A stretch of 24,535 nt of DNA from Frankiales bacterium. GTDB taxonomy: Bacteria > Actinomycetota > Actinomycetes > Mycobacteriales > SCTD01. The notes beneath the pieces are model-generated. The model was given only the letters and a program-made list of their open reading frames with translations. It did not search any database and was not told where the DNA came from. Shown here piece after piece: positions 14,572 through 22,289 of the stretch (positions are counted from its first letter, which is position 1; each line of letters begins with the position of its first letter). Both the position numbers and the translations under genes were made by a program. The DNA is taken from NCBI GenBank assembly GCA_025965755.1, contig JAOPWI010000274.1, positions 1 to 24,535 on the forward strand, given 5' to 3'.

Positions 14572-15939
14572 ATGAGCAACAACCCGTTCAACCCTGAGCT
14601 TTTCAGCCGTCTCTCCAGGCGGCAGGTGCTGAAGGCGGCCGGCGTCGGCGGCGCGGCCCTGGCGGCGCTCCCGCTGCTGTCGGCGTGCGGCGACGAGGGC
14701 AGCACCGGGACGACCACCCCGGGCGCGGCGGGCGGCGGCACCGTCACCACCGGTGGCGACGTCTCCAAGATCATGAACTTCATCGGCCCGGTGGAGGAGG
14801 CCAGCGCCGGCAAGGGCCTGGCGTTCGACATGGGCCTGGTGCTCGCCTTCACGGGCCCCGGCGCCTTCTTCGGCCGCACCATGTCGGCGGGCGCGAAGCT
14901 CGCGGCAGCGCACATCGAGTCCCTGGGCGGCCCGAAGTTCAACCTGATCTCCAAGGACCACAAGTCCGGCGACCCCCAGGCCGGTGTCCAGGCGGTCAAG
15001 GAGCTCGGCTTCGCCAAGGTTCCGGCCAAGCTCGCGTCGTACAACGACGACCTCGGCGCCATGCTGCCGGGCACCGAGCAGTACAAGATGTTCACCTTCG
15101 ACGGCGGCGGCGGCACCTCGACCTACGCGCAGGGCAAGCCCTACTTCTACGGCACCCGCGCGATCACGCCGAACGACGGGTGGCCCGGGACGCTGCGCTT
15201 CATCAAGGAGGAGCTGCCCGAGGTCAAGCGCATCTCCACGGTCTTCTGGGACCTCGGTCCCAACAACCAGATCAACGCTGATGACCTCAAGCGTCGCATC
15301 CAGGAGGCCGGCCTGGAGATGGGCACGGTCGAGTACGTCAAGATCGGCGCCACCGACTACTCGGCCGCCATGCAGAAGATCAAGGCCGACAAGCCGGACG
15401 CCGTGTTCCTCGGCATCTTCGGCAACGACATCGGCGTCTTCATGAAGCAGTTCTCCACCTCGGGCATCAACAAGCCGGTCGTCTGTGCCGAGTACACCCA
15501 GGCGTCGGCGGACGTCGCCGGGGCGGCGTACGAGGGCCTGTACCTGGGCTTCGACTACTTCAACGCCGAGAAGCCCGACAACGGCTGGTCGCAGATCTTC
15601 GTGGACGAGTTCAAGAAGGCCAACGCCGGGGGCCTGCCGGACTACTACGCGGCCAACTACTACGAGGACCTGTTCGGCATGTGGGACGTCATCCGACGCG
15701 TCCTCGCCGCGGGCGGCGACCCCAAGGACGGCGCTCAGCTGGACAAGGCGTGGCGTGAGAAGCCCGAGTTCCCGAGCGTCTACGGCGGCGACGCGACGAC
15801 GGCCGGCGTCAAGGCCGTGGATGTCGCCAAGACCCACTCCGTGACCAAGCGTCCGATGACGCTGTCGCAGTACAAGAACGGCAAGGTCGTGCCGCTGGCG
15901 TACTTCGACCTCGAGGCCGCCGACTACCGGAAGGCCTGA
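14572..15939 (+). CDS. Liv-type ABC transporter substrate-binding lipoprotein (Tat-exported)
   Basis: A 455-residue periplasmic-binding-protein type I (LivK-like) solute receptor. The N-terminus carries a twin-arginine motif, SRRQVLK (15-21), a hydrophobic stretch and a lipobox LSAC with Cys39. It is thus exported by Tat and anchored to the membrane outer face by lipidation. A Gly/Thr-rich linker follows. The family binds branched-chain amino acids but also aromatic acids, amides and other carboxylates. Given the catabolic neighbours, a catabolic substrate is more likely than an amino acid. First gene of the importer operon, behind operator copy 2. The ATG follows GAGAGGGACCACCCC. Confidence 0.93.
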   Translation: MSNNPFNPELFSRLSRRQVLKAAGVGGAALAALPLLSACGDEGSTGTTTPGAAGGGTVTTGGDVSKIMNFIGPVEEASAGKGLAFDMGLVLAFTGPGAFFGRTMSAGAKLAAAHIESLGGPKFNLISKDHKSGDPQAGVQAVKELGFAKVPAKLASYNDDLGAMLPGTEQYKMFTFDGGGGTSTYAQGKPYFYGTRAITPNDGWPGTLRFIKEELPEVKRISTVFWDLGPNNQINADDLKRRIQEAGLEMGTVEYVKIGATDYSAAMQKIKADKPDAVFLGIFGNDIGVFMKQFSTSGINKPVVCAEYTQASADVAGAAYEGLYLGFDYFNAEKPDNGWSQIFVDEFKKANAGGLPDYYAANYYEDLFGMWDVIRRVLAAGGDPKDGAQLDKAWREKPEFPSVYGGDATTAGVKAVDVAKTHSVTKRPMTLSQYKNGKVVPLAYFDLEAADYRKA

Positions 15940-15970
15940 CCACCATGCTGGCAGACCCTCGGGCGGTGCC

Positions 15971-16885
15971 GTGTCCGACCTGACTCTGGACAACTTTCTG
16001 CAGCTGACCGTCGCCGGCATCGTGAGCGGTAGCGCGTACGCGCTGCTCGGCGTGGCCTTCGGGCTGATCCTCAGCGTGACCGGGCGCTTCCACTTCGCCT
16101 TCACCTTCACCTACACGATCTCGGCGTACATCGCCGCGGAGGTGGGCCAGCAGTACGGGCTCCCCCTGTGGCTCGCCCTGATCGTCGGTGCCCTCGTGGG
16201 CGCGGTGTTCGGCGTGCTGTTCGAGCGCGTGGTCTACCGGCCGCTGGCGGAGAAGTCGGGCGCCTACGCGCTGCTCGTCATCTTCGTGGCGTCGCTGGGG
16301 CTGGCGATCATCGGTCGCAACCTGATCGCGCTCGTCTGGATCGACACCGCCAGCCTGCAGATCACCGGCTTCACCAACGCCGGGTACAACATCGGCCCGG
16401 TCACGCTCACGAAGCTGGGCATCGTGCAGGTGATCGTGGCGTGGATCCTCATCCTCGCGCTCGGCGCGGTGCTGAGCTACACGGGCCTCGGCCGCATCGT
16501 GCGGGCCGTCCGGGTCAACCCGGAGATGAGCCTGGTCGTCGGCGTCGACCCGAAGACCGTCTACCTGGCGGTCTTCGCGATCGGCTCGTTCTTCGGAGGG
16601 GTGGCCGCGGTGCTGAACGCCACGCAGACGGCCGCCTCACCGGACATGGGGTTCAACCCCCTGTTCTACGCCTTCGTCGTCGCCTTCCTCGCCGGCCTGG
16701 GTCGTCACCCGGTCGTCGTGGGGCTCGTCGGACTGTTCCTCGGCCTCATCGAGAGCTGGAGCGCGCTGTTCATGTCGACCCAATGGACCTCACTCGTGGT
16801 CTTCGGGATTCTGTTCATCTATGTCGCGCTGCGACCGGTGCAGCTGCGTGGCATGCTGCGCCGGCCCACGCCGGCGACGGCGTAG
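15971..16885 (+). CDS. Liv-type ABC transporter permease (LivH family)
   Basis: A 304-residue inner-membrane permease with about seven to eight hydrophobic helices. It has the LivH-like opening GIVSGSAYALLGVAFGLILSVTG and the cytoplasmic loop GLGRIVRAVRVNPEMSLVVGVD, which contacts the ATPase. GTG 15971 is the only reasonable start in frame, and no clear Shine-Dalgarno sequence precedes it. It pairs with the membrane half of the next gene's product to form the translocation pore for the substrate delivered by the binding lipoprotein. The spacer to the receptor gene is 31 nt, and the next gene starts 9 nt after its stop. Confidence 0.93.
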   Translation: MSDLTLDNFLQLTVAGIVSGSAYALLGVAFGLILSVTGRFHFAFTFTYTISAYIAAEVGQQYGLPLWLALIVGALVGAVFGVLFERVVYRPLAEKSGAYALLVIFVASLGLAIIGRNLIALVWIDTASLQITGFTNAGYNIGPVTLTKLGIVQVIVAWILILALGAVLSYTGLGRIVRAVRVNPEMSLVVGVDPKTVYLAVFAIGSFFGGVAAVLNATQTAASPDMGFNPLFYAFVVAFLAGLGRHPVVVGLVGLFLGLIESWSALFMSTQWTSLVVFGILFIYVALRPVQLRGMLRRPTPATA

Positions 16886-16894
16886 GAGGCCCGC

Positions 16895-18733
16895 GTGGAA
16901 CTCGAGATCAGCTACCTCAACACGATCTTGATCTTTGCGATCTTCGCGCTCTCGCTCAACCTGCTGCTGGGCTACGCGGGCCAGGTCAGCGTGGCGCACG
17001 CCGCGTTCGGGGCGGTGGGCGGCTACGCCGTCGCCTACCTGTTCCTGGAGCACGGCGTCGGGCTGCTGCCCGGCATGGTCATCGCGATGATCGTGTCCGC
17101 GGCGATCGGCCTGGTGGTCGGCATTCCGGCCCTGCGGTTGTCGACGGAGTTCCTCATCCTGTTGACGCTCGCCGTGCAGACCATCATCATCACGCTGGTC
17201 ACGACGAGCTCGGCGTTCGGCGGGACGTACGGCCTGCAGAACGTCGCCGGCTTCACGCTGTTCGGCCAGGACCTGCTCCTGCCCAGCGACTTCCTGCCGC
17301 TGTTCATCGTCCTCACGGTGCTCGTCTACCTGGTCGTCCGGCGCATGGGTGAGTCCCCGTACGGCCGGGTCCTGCGGGGCATCCGCGAGGACGAGGTGGC
17401 CTGCCGGTCGCTCGGCAAGAACGTCTTCAGCTACAAGCTGACGGTGTTCGCCGTCACGGCGGCGATGGCGGGTCTGGCCGGCGCCATGCTGGTGACGCAG
17501 AACCAGCTGGCGTCCCCGTCGCTGTTCAGCTTCGACCAGTCGACGGCCATCGTCGCCATGGTGATCCTGGGGGGCACCGGCAACCTGCTCGGCTCCATCC
17601 TGGGCGCCACGGTGCTCGTGCTGCTCACGCCGTTCTTCCAGAACGTCCTGAACTTCACTCCGGAGAAGGCGTCGCTGTGGCGCCTGGTGGCGTACGGCGT
17701 CGTGCTCGTCGTCGTCATGCTCGTGCGCCCGCAGGGCATCCTGCCGGAGGGCACGACACCGATCACCCTGGTCAAGCGGCTGCTGCGCCGTGGCCCGGCC
17801 GCTGGTGAGCCGACGCAGTCGGCCGCACCGGACGTGCGGGTTCCCGAGCAGGTCAACCGCGGGGCGCTCGTCGACCCGGCCAGCATCGACCTGGACGAGG
17901 ACGCCCACGCGCTGACGGAGCTGGCTCACCACGGCGCCCTGCCGGACACGGTGGTCAGCGCCGGGCGGACCGGCGAGATCGTGCTCAAGGTCGAGGGGCT
18001 GACGAAGCGCTTCGGTGGCATCACCGCCGCGGAGAACCTGAACCTCGAGCTCCGGCGCGGCACCATCACCGCCCTCGTGGGGCCGAACGGCGCAGGCAAG
18101 ACCACCGTCTTCAACCTGCTGACCGGCGCGATCCGTCCCGACACGGGCCGGGTGACCCTGCACGGCAACGACATCAGCGGCATGCGGCCCGACCAGGTCG
18201 CCAATGCCGGCATGGTCCGGTCCTTCCAGGACGTCCGCGTCTTCCCTCGGCTGTCCTCGCTGCAGAACGTGCTGCTGGCCATCCAGGGGCAGCCCGGAGA
18301 GTCGGCGGCAGGGCTGTTCCTGCGCCCGGCCGCGACGGCGAAGGTCGAGCGGGAGTCGCGTGCCAAGGCACTCGAGTGGCTCTCCTTCGTCGGCATGGAG
18401 GCCTACGCGGAGGTTCCGGCCGGGGCGCTGGCCTTCGGCCAGCAGAAGCTGGTCGCCCTGGCTCGCGTGCTGGCGACCGAGGCGGACGTCGTGCTGCTCG
18501 ACGAGCCGGCCTCGGGCATCGACCAGCAGTGGGTCGAGGTGATGCTCGGCCTGATCGAGCAGCTGCGCGACAAGGGCCGCACGATCTGCATCGTCGAGCA
18601 CAACCTGCACGTCGTGGGCCGGCTCGCCGACCACACGTACTTCATGGAGCTCGGCCGGATCACGGCGCAAGGCTCGTTCGAGGAGCTGACCGGAGAGAAG
18701 CGACTGGCGGAGGCCTACTTTGGCACGGCATGA
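16895..18733 (+). CDS. LivM-LivG fusion: ABC permease joined to its ATPase
   Basis: A 612-residue fusion. Residues 1 to about 285 form the LivM-type permease, with many helices, LLLGYAGQVSVAHAAFGAVGGY near the start and the coupling loop GRVLRGIREDEVACRSLG. A charged linker of about 75 residues follows, then a LivG-type ATPase from about residue 362. The ATPase has Walker A GPNGAGKT (396-403), a degenerate signature LAFGQQ in place of LSGGQ, Walker B VVLLDE with Asp536/Glu537, and H-loop His569. LivG proteins often vary in the signature, so the domain is probably active. GTG 16895 is preceded by TAGGAGG, which includes the upstream stop. The single chain fixes permease and ATPase in 1:1 ratio. 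Confidence 0.93.
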   Translation: MELEISYLNTILIFAIFALSLNLLLGYAGQVSVAHAAFGAVGGYAVAYLFLEHGVGLLPGMVIAMIVSAAIGLVVGIPALRLSTEFLILLTLAVQTIIITLVTTSSAFGGTYGLQNVAGFTLFGQDLLLPSDFLPLFIVLTVLVYLVVRRMGESPYGRVLRGIREDEVACRSLGKNVFSYKLTVFAVTAAMAGLAGAMLVTQNQLASPSLFSFDQSTAIVAMVILGGTGNLLGSILGATVLVLLTPFFQNVLNFTPEKASLWRLVAYGVVLVVVMLVRPQGILPEGTTPITLVKRLLRRGPAAGEPTQSAAPDVRVPEQVNRGALVDPASIDLDEDAHALTELAHHGALPDTVVSAGRTGEIVLKVEGLTKRFGGITAAENLNLELRRGTITALVGPNGAGKTTVFNLLTGAIRPDTGRVTLHGNDISGMRPDQVANAGMVRSFQDVRVFPRLSSLQNVLLAIQGQPGESAAGLFLRPAATAKVERESRAKALEWLSFVGMEAYAEVPAGALAFGQQKLVALARVLATEADVVLLDEPASGIDQQWVEVMLGLIEQLRDKGRTICIVEHNLHVVGRLADHTYFMELGRITAQGSFEELTGEKRLAEAYFGTA

Positions 18734-19478
18734 GCAGGTGACGCAGGCGACCGCGGCGACGGTGACGGGCGGCGAGGAGCTGCTGGTCCTCAAGGGGCTC
18801 CAGGCGGGTTACGGCAAGAAGCACGTCGTCTTCGACGTCGACCTCCACCTCAAGAAGGGGGAGATCGTCACGATCATCGGTCACAACGGGGCCGGAAAGA
18901 CGACGACGCTCAAGACCATCTTCGGGATGCTGCCGCCGCTGGGCGGGAGCATCAGCTACGGCGGCGAGGAGGTCGGCGGCTCGAGTTGCCGGCGCAACGT
19001 TCTGCGCGGGATGTCCTACATTCCGGCCGAGCGCTTCGTCTTCAGCGATCTCAGCGTGCTCGACAACCTGCGGCTGGGCGCCATGCACGTCAGCGACAGC
19101 GGCGTGCGCGACGCCCGCCGCAGCCGGGTGCACGAGATGTTCCCGCTGCTCGAGGAGCGTTCGGCGCAGCGCGCCGGAACCATGTCGGGCGGGCAGCAGC
19201 GCATGCTCAGCCTCGGGCTCGCCATGATGTCCGGGCCCAAGCTGCTGCTGCTGGACGAGCCGTCGCTCGGGCTGGCTCCCGCACTCGTCGCCGAGATCTT
19301 CGACGGAGTGCGCCGGCTGGCCGACGAGGAAGGCCTGACGGTGCTGCTGCTCGAGCAGAACGTCGGGCAGGCGCTGCGCATCGCCGACCGCGCGTACGTG
19401 ATGCGGGCGGGCCGGATCATCCTCGAGGAGACGGCCGACCAGATGCGCGCGCGCAAGGACTACTGGGACCTGTTCTGA
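18720..19478 (+). CDS. Liv-type ABC transporter ATPase (LivF family)
   Basis: A 252-residue ATPase. Walker A is GHNGAGKT (54-61), signature MSGGQQRM (155-162), Walker B LLLLDE (175-180). The H-loop region reads LLLEQN, with Gln in the usual His position, which is normal for LivF. TTG 18720 was chosen as start because GGAGG (18709-18713) lies 6 nt upstream; an in-frame GTG at 18738 is the alternative. With TTG the gene overlaps the fusion gene by 14 nt. It pairs with the fused ATPase domain to give the two nucleotide sites of the importer. The C-terminus ends WDLF. Confidence 0.93.
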   Translation: MARHEQVTQATAATVTGGEELLVLKGLQAGYGKKHVVFDVDLHLKKGEIVTIIGHNGAGKTTTLKTIFGMLPPLGGSISYGGEEVGGSSCRRNVLRGMSYIPAERFVFSDLSVLDNLRLGAMHVSDSGVRDARRSRVHEMFPLLEERSAQRAGTMSGGQQRMLSLGLAMMSGPKLLLLDEPSLGLAPALVAEIFDGVRRLADEEGLTVLLLEQNVGQALRIADRAYVMRAGRIILEETADQMRARKDYWDLF

Positions 19479-19536
19479 GCGCAGTGCCCGACTGTCCACG
19501 CAGACGACGAACCGACCGAGGAGCGAAGAGGCTTTC

Positions 19537-21114
19537 ATGACATCAGGGCTGGACAGCGCACGGCGCATGTCCCATGGGGAGCAGCTGGGCCGGGTGGCCC
19601 GGCGGACCCCGCAGGTCGAGGCGCTGCGCTTCGAGGGCAGCAGCCGCACCTTCGGCGAGCTGGACGAGCGGGTCGACCGGCTGTGCCAGGCGCTGCAGGC
19701 GCGGGGCATCGGCACGGGAGACCGCGTCGCCACGCTCATGACCAACCGGATGGAGGTCGTCGAGACGTATCTGGCGGCCTGCCGGCTGGGCGCCATCTGC
19801 GTCCCGGTCAACTTCCGCCTGGTCGCCGAGGAGATCACCTACATCCTCTCCGACAGCGGCGCCACGGTGCTCGTCGTCGACGAGGGGCTCGCGTCCGTCG
19901 CCGGCGCCGCACGCCAGCAGGCGACCGGTGTCGCGCACTGCCTGGTGACCTCCGGCGACCCGTCGGCCGCCGGGCCGGGCTCGGAGGCCTACGAGCAGGT
20001 GCTGGCTGCGGTGTCCGGACAGTTCGACCGCCCGGACGTTCCCGAGCACTCGCCCGCCTTCATCATGTACACGAGCGGGACGACCGGGCGGCCCAAGGGC
20101 GCGGTTCTCAGCCACTTCAACCTGCTCATGAACACGTTCAACATGATCAACTTCATGGGCATCACGGACGGCGACCGGGTCTGGCTGTCCGGCCTGCCGC
20201 TGTTCCACATCGGCGGGCTGAACGGCATCCTCCCGTACCTGCTGCTGGGCGGGACGTCGGTCATCCTGCCGTCCGGGCAGTTCGACGCCGAGCAGGTCGT
20301 CGACATGTTCGAGCAGGAGGGGATCACCTCCTGCTACTTCGTCCCGACGCAGTGGCAGGCCATCTGCGCCGTGCCGGGGCTCGACAAGCGCGACCTGTCC
20401 AAGCTGCGCCGCATCTCCTGGGGCGCGTCGGTCGCGCCCCCGTCGGTGCTGCAGGCGATGGCCGACGCGTTCCCCGGGGTCCCGAACTTCAACGCGTTCG
20501 GCCAGACCGAGATGAGCTCGGTGACGTGCGTCCTGCGCGGAGAGGACGCCGTGCGCAAGATGGGCTCGGTCGGCAATCCGGTTCCCAACGTCGAGGTGCG
20601 CGTCGTCGACGACGAGATGGTGGACGTGCCGCAGGGCGAGGTCGGCGAGATCGTCTACCGCGGCCCGACGGTGCTGCAGAGCTACTGGAACAAGCCCGAG
20701 GCCACCGAGGACGCGTTCGCCGGCGGCTGGTTCCACTCCGGCGACCTGGTGCGCCAGGACGAGGACGGCTTCTACTTCGTCGTCGACCGCAAGAAGGACA
20801 TGATCATCTCGGGCGGCGAGAACATCTACTGCGCCGAGGTCGAGGCGGCCATCGACGCCCACGACGGGGTCGCCGAGGTCGCCGTCATCGGCCTGCCGGA
20901 CCCCAAGTGGGTCGAGGTCCCGATGGCCGTCATCGTCGCCAAGGACCCGGCCGCGCCCCCGACCCAGGCCGAGATCATCGACTGGTGCCGGCAGCGGATG
21001 GCGTCGTACAAGAAGCCGGCCAAGGTCGTGATCGTCGACGCCCTGCCCCGCAACGCCAGCGGCAAGGTGCTCAAGACGCAGCTGCGCGCGACCTACGTGC
21101 CGGCCAGCCCGTGA
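19537..21114 (+). CDS. second acyl-CoA synthetase (FadD-like AMP-binding ligase)
   Basis: A 525-residue ANL ligase. P-loop YTSGTTGRPKG (178-188), adenine-site motif FNAFGQTEMSSV, GGWFHSGDL, and catalytic Lys510 in PRNASGKVLK. It is clearly diverged from the ligase at 11884, so the two probably activate different acids, such as the incoming substrate and a shortened intermediate. ATG 19537 follows AGAGG at 5 nt. The gene starts 58 nt after the ABC ATPase and its stop overlaps the dehydrogenase GTG by 4 nt (GTGA), placing it at the head of a coupled ligase-dehydrogenase-kinase-cyclase string. Confidence 0.94.
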   Translation: MTSGLDSARRMSHGEQLGRVARRTPQVEALRFEGSSRTFGELDERVDRLCQALQARGIGTGDRVATLMTNRMEVVETYLAACRLGAICVPVNFRLVAEEITYILSDSGATVLVVDEGLASVAGAARQQATGVAHCLVTSGDPSAAGPGSEAYEQVLAAVSGQFDRPDVPEHSPAFIMYTSGTTGRPKGAVLSHFNLLMNTFNMINFMGITDGDRVWLSGLPLFHIGGLNGILPYLLLGGTSVILPSGQFDAEQVVDMFEQEGITSCYFVPTQWQAICAVPGLDKRDLSKLRRISWGASVAPPSVLQAMADAFPGVPNFNAFGQTEMSSVTCVLRGEDAVRKMGSVGNPVPNVEVRVVDDEMVDVPQGEVGEIVYRGPTVLQSYWNKPEATEDAFAGGWFHSGDLVRQDEDGFYFVVDRKKDMIISGGENIYCAEVEAAIDAHDGVAEVAVIGLPDPKWVEVPMAVIVAKDPAAPPTQAEIIDWCRQRMASYKKPAKVVIVDALPRNASGKVLKTQLRATYVPASP

Positions 21115-22289
21115 CAGCCGAGATGACCGACGAGGTCCGTCAGCTGCGTTCGGCGATGAAGGAGTTCATCGACGGCGAGGTCATCCCGCGCGAGCACGAG
21201 ATCGAGCGGATGGACGCGCACGCCGGCGAGGTCGTCGAGGAGCTCAAGGCCGAGGCCAAGCGCCGCAACCTCTGGGCGCTCGGCCACCCGGCCGAGATCG
21301 GCGGCGGCGGCCTGCCGTTCATGACCTTCGCGCTGCTCAACGAGATCATCGGTCGGTCGGAGTACGGCCAGGTCGCCGTCGGGTCGATGACCATGCAGGA
21401 CTCGATCATGCTGCACCTGTACGCCTCGCCGCCGCAGCGGGAGCGGTTCCTCAAGCCGCTCGTGGCGGGGGAGATCTCGCCGAGCGTCGGCCTGACCGAG
21501 CCGGAGGTCGCCGGCAGCGACCCCACGCTCATGCAGACGACGGCGGTACTCGACGGCGACGAGTGGGTCATCAACGGTCACAAGTGGTTCACGAGCAACG
21601 GCTCGCGGGCGGCGTACTGCACCGTGTTCGCCAAGACCGATCCGGATGCCGCGTCGAAGTACGCGCAGTTCTCCGCGATCCTCGTGCCGACGGACACCCC
21701 GGGGTACGAGATCGTGCGGCAGGTCCCGACGATGGGGCACGTCGGCGGCGACCACTGCGAGATCCGCTACAACGACGTGCGCGTGCCCCGGGACAACCTG
21801 CTGGGGGAGCGGGGTCAGGGCTTCACCATCGCCCAGCGGCGGCTCGGACCGGGCCGGATCTTCCACTGCATGCGCTGGCTCGGGCAGGCTCAGCGCGCCT
21901 TCGAGCTCATGGTGGAGCGAGCCAACTCCCGGTGGGCGCACGGGTCGCTGCTCAAGGACAAGGGCGAGATCCAGCGCTACGTCGCCGAGTCGGCGGCCGA
22001 GATCCAGGCCGCCCGGCTGATGACCCTGGATGCGGCCCGCGCGATGGACCGCGGCGAGCAGGCCAGGGTCGAGATCTCGCTCATCAAGTTCCACGGCGCG
22101 CAGATGCTGCACAACGTCATCGACCGCGCCATCCAGGTGCACGGGGCGCTCGGCGTCACCGGCGACACACCCCTGGAGCGGATGTACCGCGAGGCGCGTT
22201 ACGCCCGCATCTACGACGGACCGGACGAGGTTCACCGCATGGTCGTGGCCCGCACCCTGCTCGCTGGGGGTGCTCCGCCCTGGGCGTGA
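21111..22289 (+). CDS. acyl-CoA dehydrogenase, ACAD10/11-like clade, coupled to a kinase gene
   Basis: A 392-residue acyl-CoA dehydrogenase-fold flavoprotein. It has the LTEPEVAGSDP segment, INGHKWFTSNG, LGPGRIFHCMRWLGQ, and C-terminal DGPDEVH (369-375). As in the dehydrogenase at 9760, Asp369 stands where medium-chain enzymes have the catalytic Glu. The start GTG 21111 overlaps the ligase stop; ATG 21123 (residue 5) is an alternative. Its stop overlaps the kinase GTG (22286) by 4 nt, so dehydrogenase and kinase are co-translated, a split version of the kinase-plus-dehydrogenase arrangement of ACAD11. A role in removing a phosphorylated hydroxyl from an acyl-CoA is inferred from that pairing; ordinary dehydrogenation is the alternative. 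Confidence 0.94.
   Translation: MTAEMTDEVRQLRSAMKEFIDGEVIPREHEIERMDAHAGEVVEELKAEAKRRNLWALGHPAEIGGGGLPFMTFALLNEIIGRSEYGQVAVGSMTMQDSIMLHLYASPPQRERFLKPLVAGEISPSVGLTEPEVAGSDPTLMQTTAVLDGDEWVINGHKWFTSNGSRAAYCTVFAKTDPDAASKYAQFSAILVPTDTPGYEIVRQVPTMGHVGGDHCEIRYNDVRVPRDNLLGERGQGFTIAQRRLGPGRIFHCMRWLGQAQRAFELMVERANSRWAHGSLLKDKGEIQRYVAESAAEIQAARLMTLDAARAMDRGEQARVEISLIKFHGAQMLHNVIDRAIQVHGALGVTGDTPLERMYREARYARIYDGPDEVHRMVVARTLLAGGAPPWA

Noticed and set aside
15945..15983. Thirteen-codon ORF overlapping the LivH-type permease start, as a second leader peptide
   Set aside because: Its ribosome-binding site (GGAAGG) is 10 nt away and it overlaps the permease start by 13 nt rather than meeting it at stop-start; chance is the simpler explanation.
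14197..18793. Long minus-strand open frames opposite the ABC importer genes
   Set aside because: Low-complexity Arg/His/Gln/Asp-rich translations with no motifs, lying exactly opposite well-supported transporter genes, so coding on that strand is not credible.
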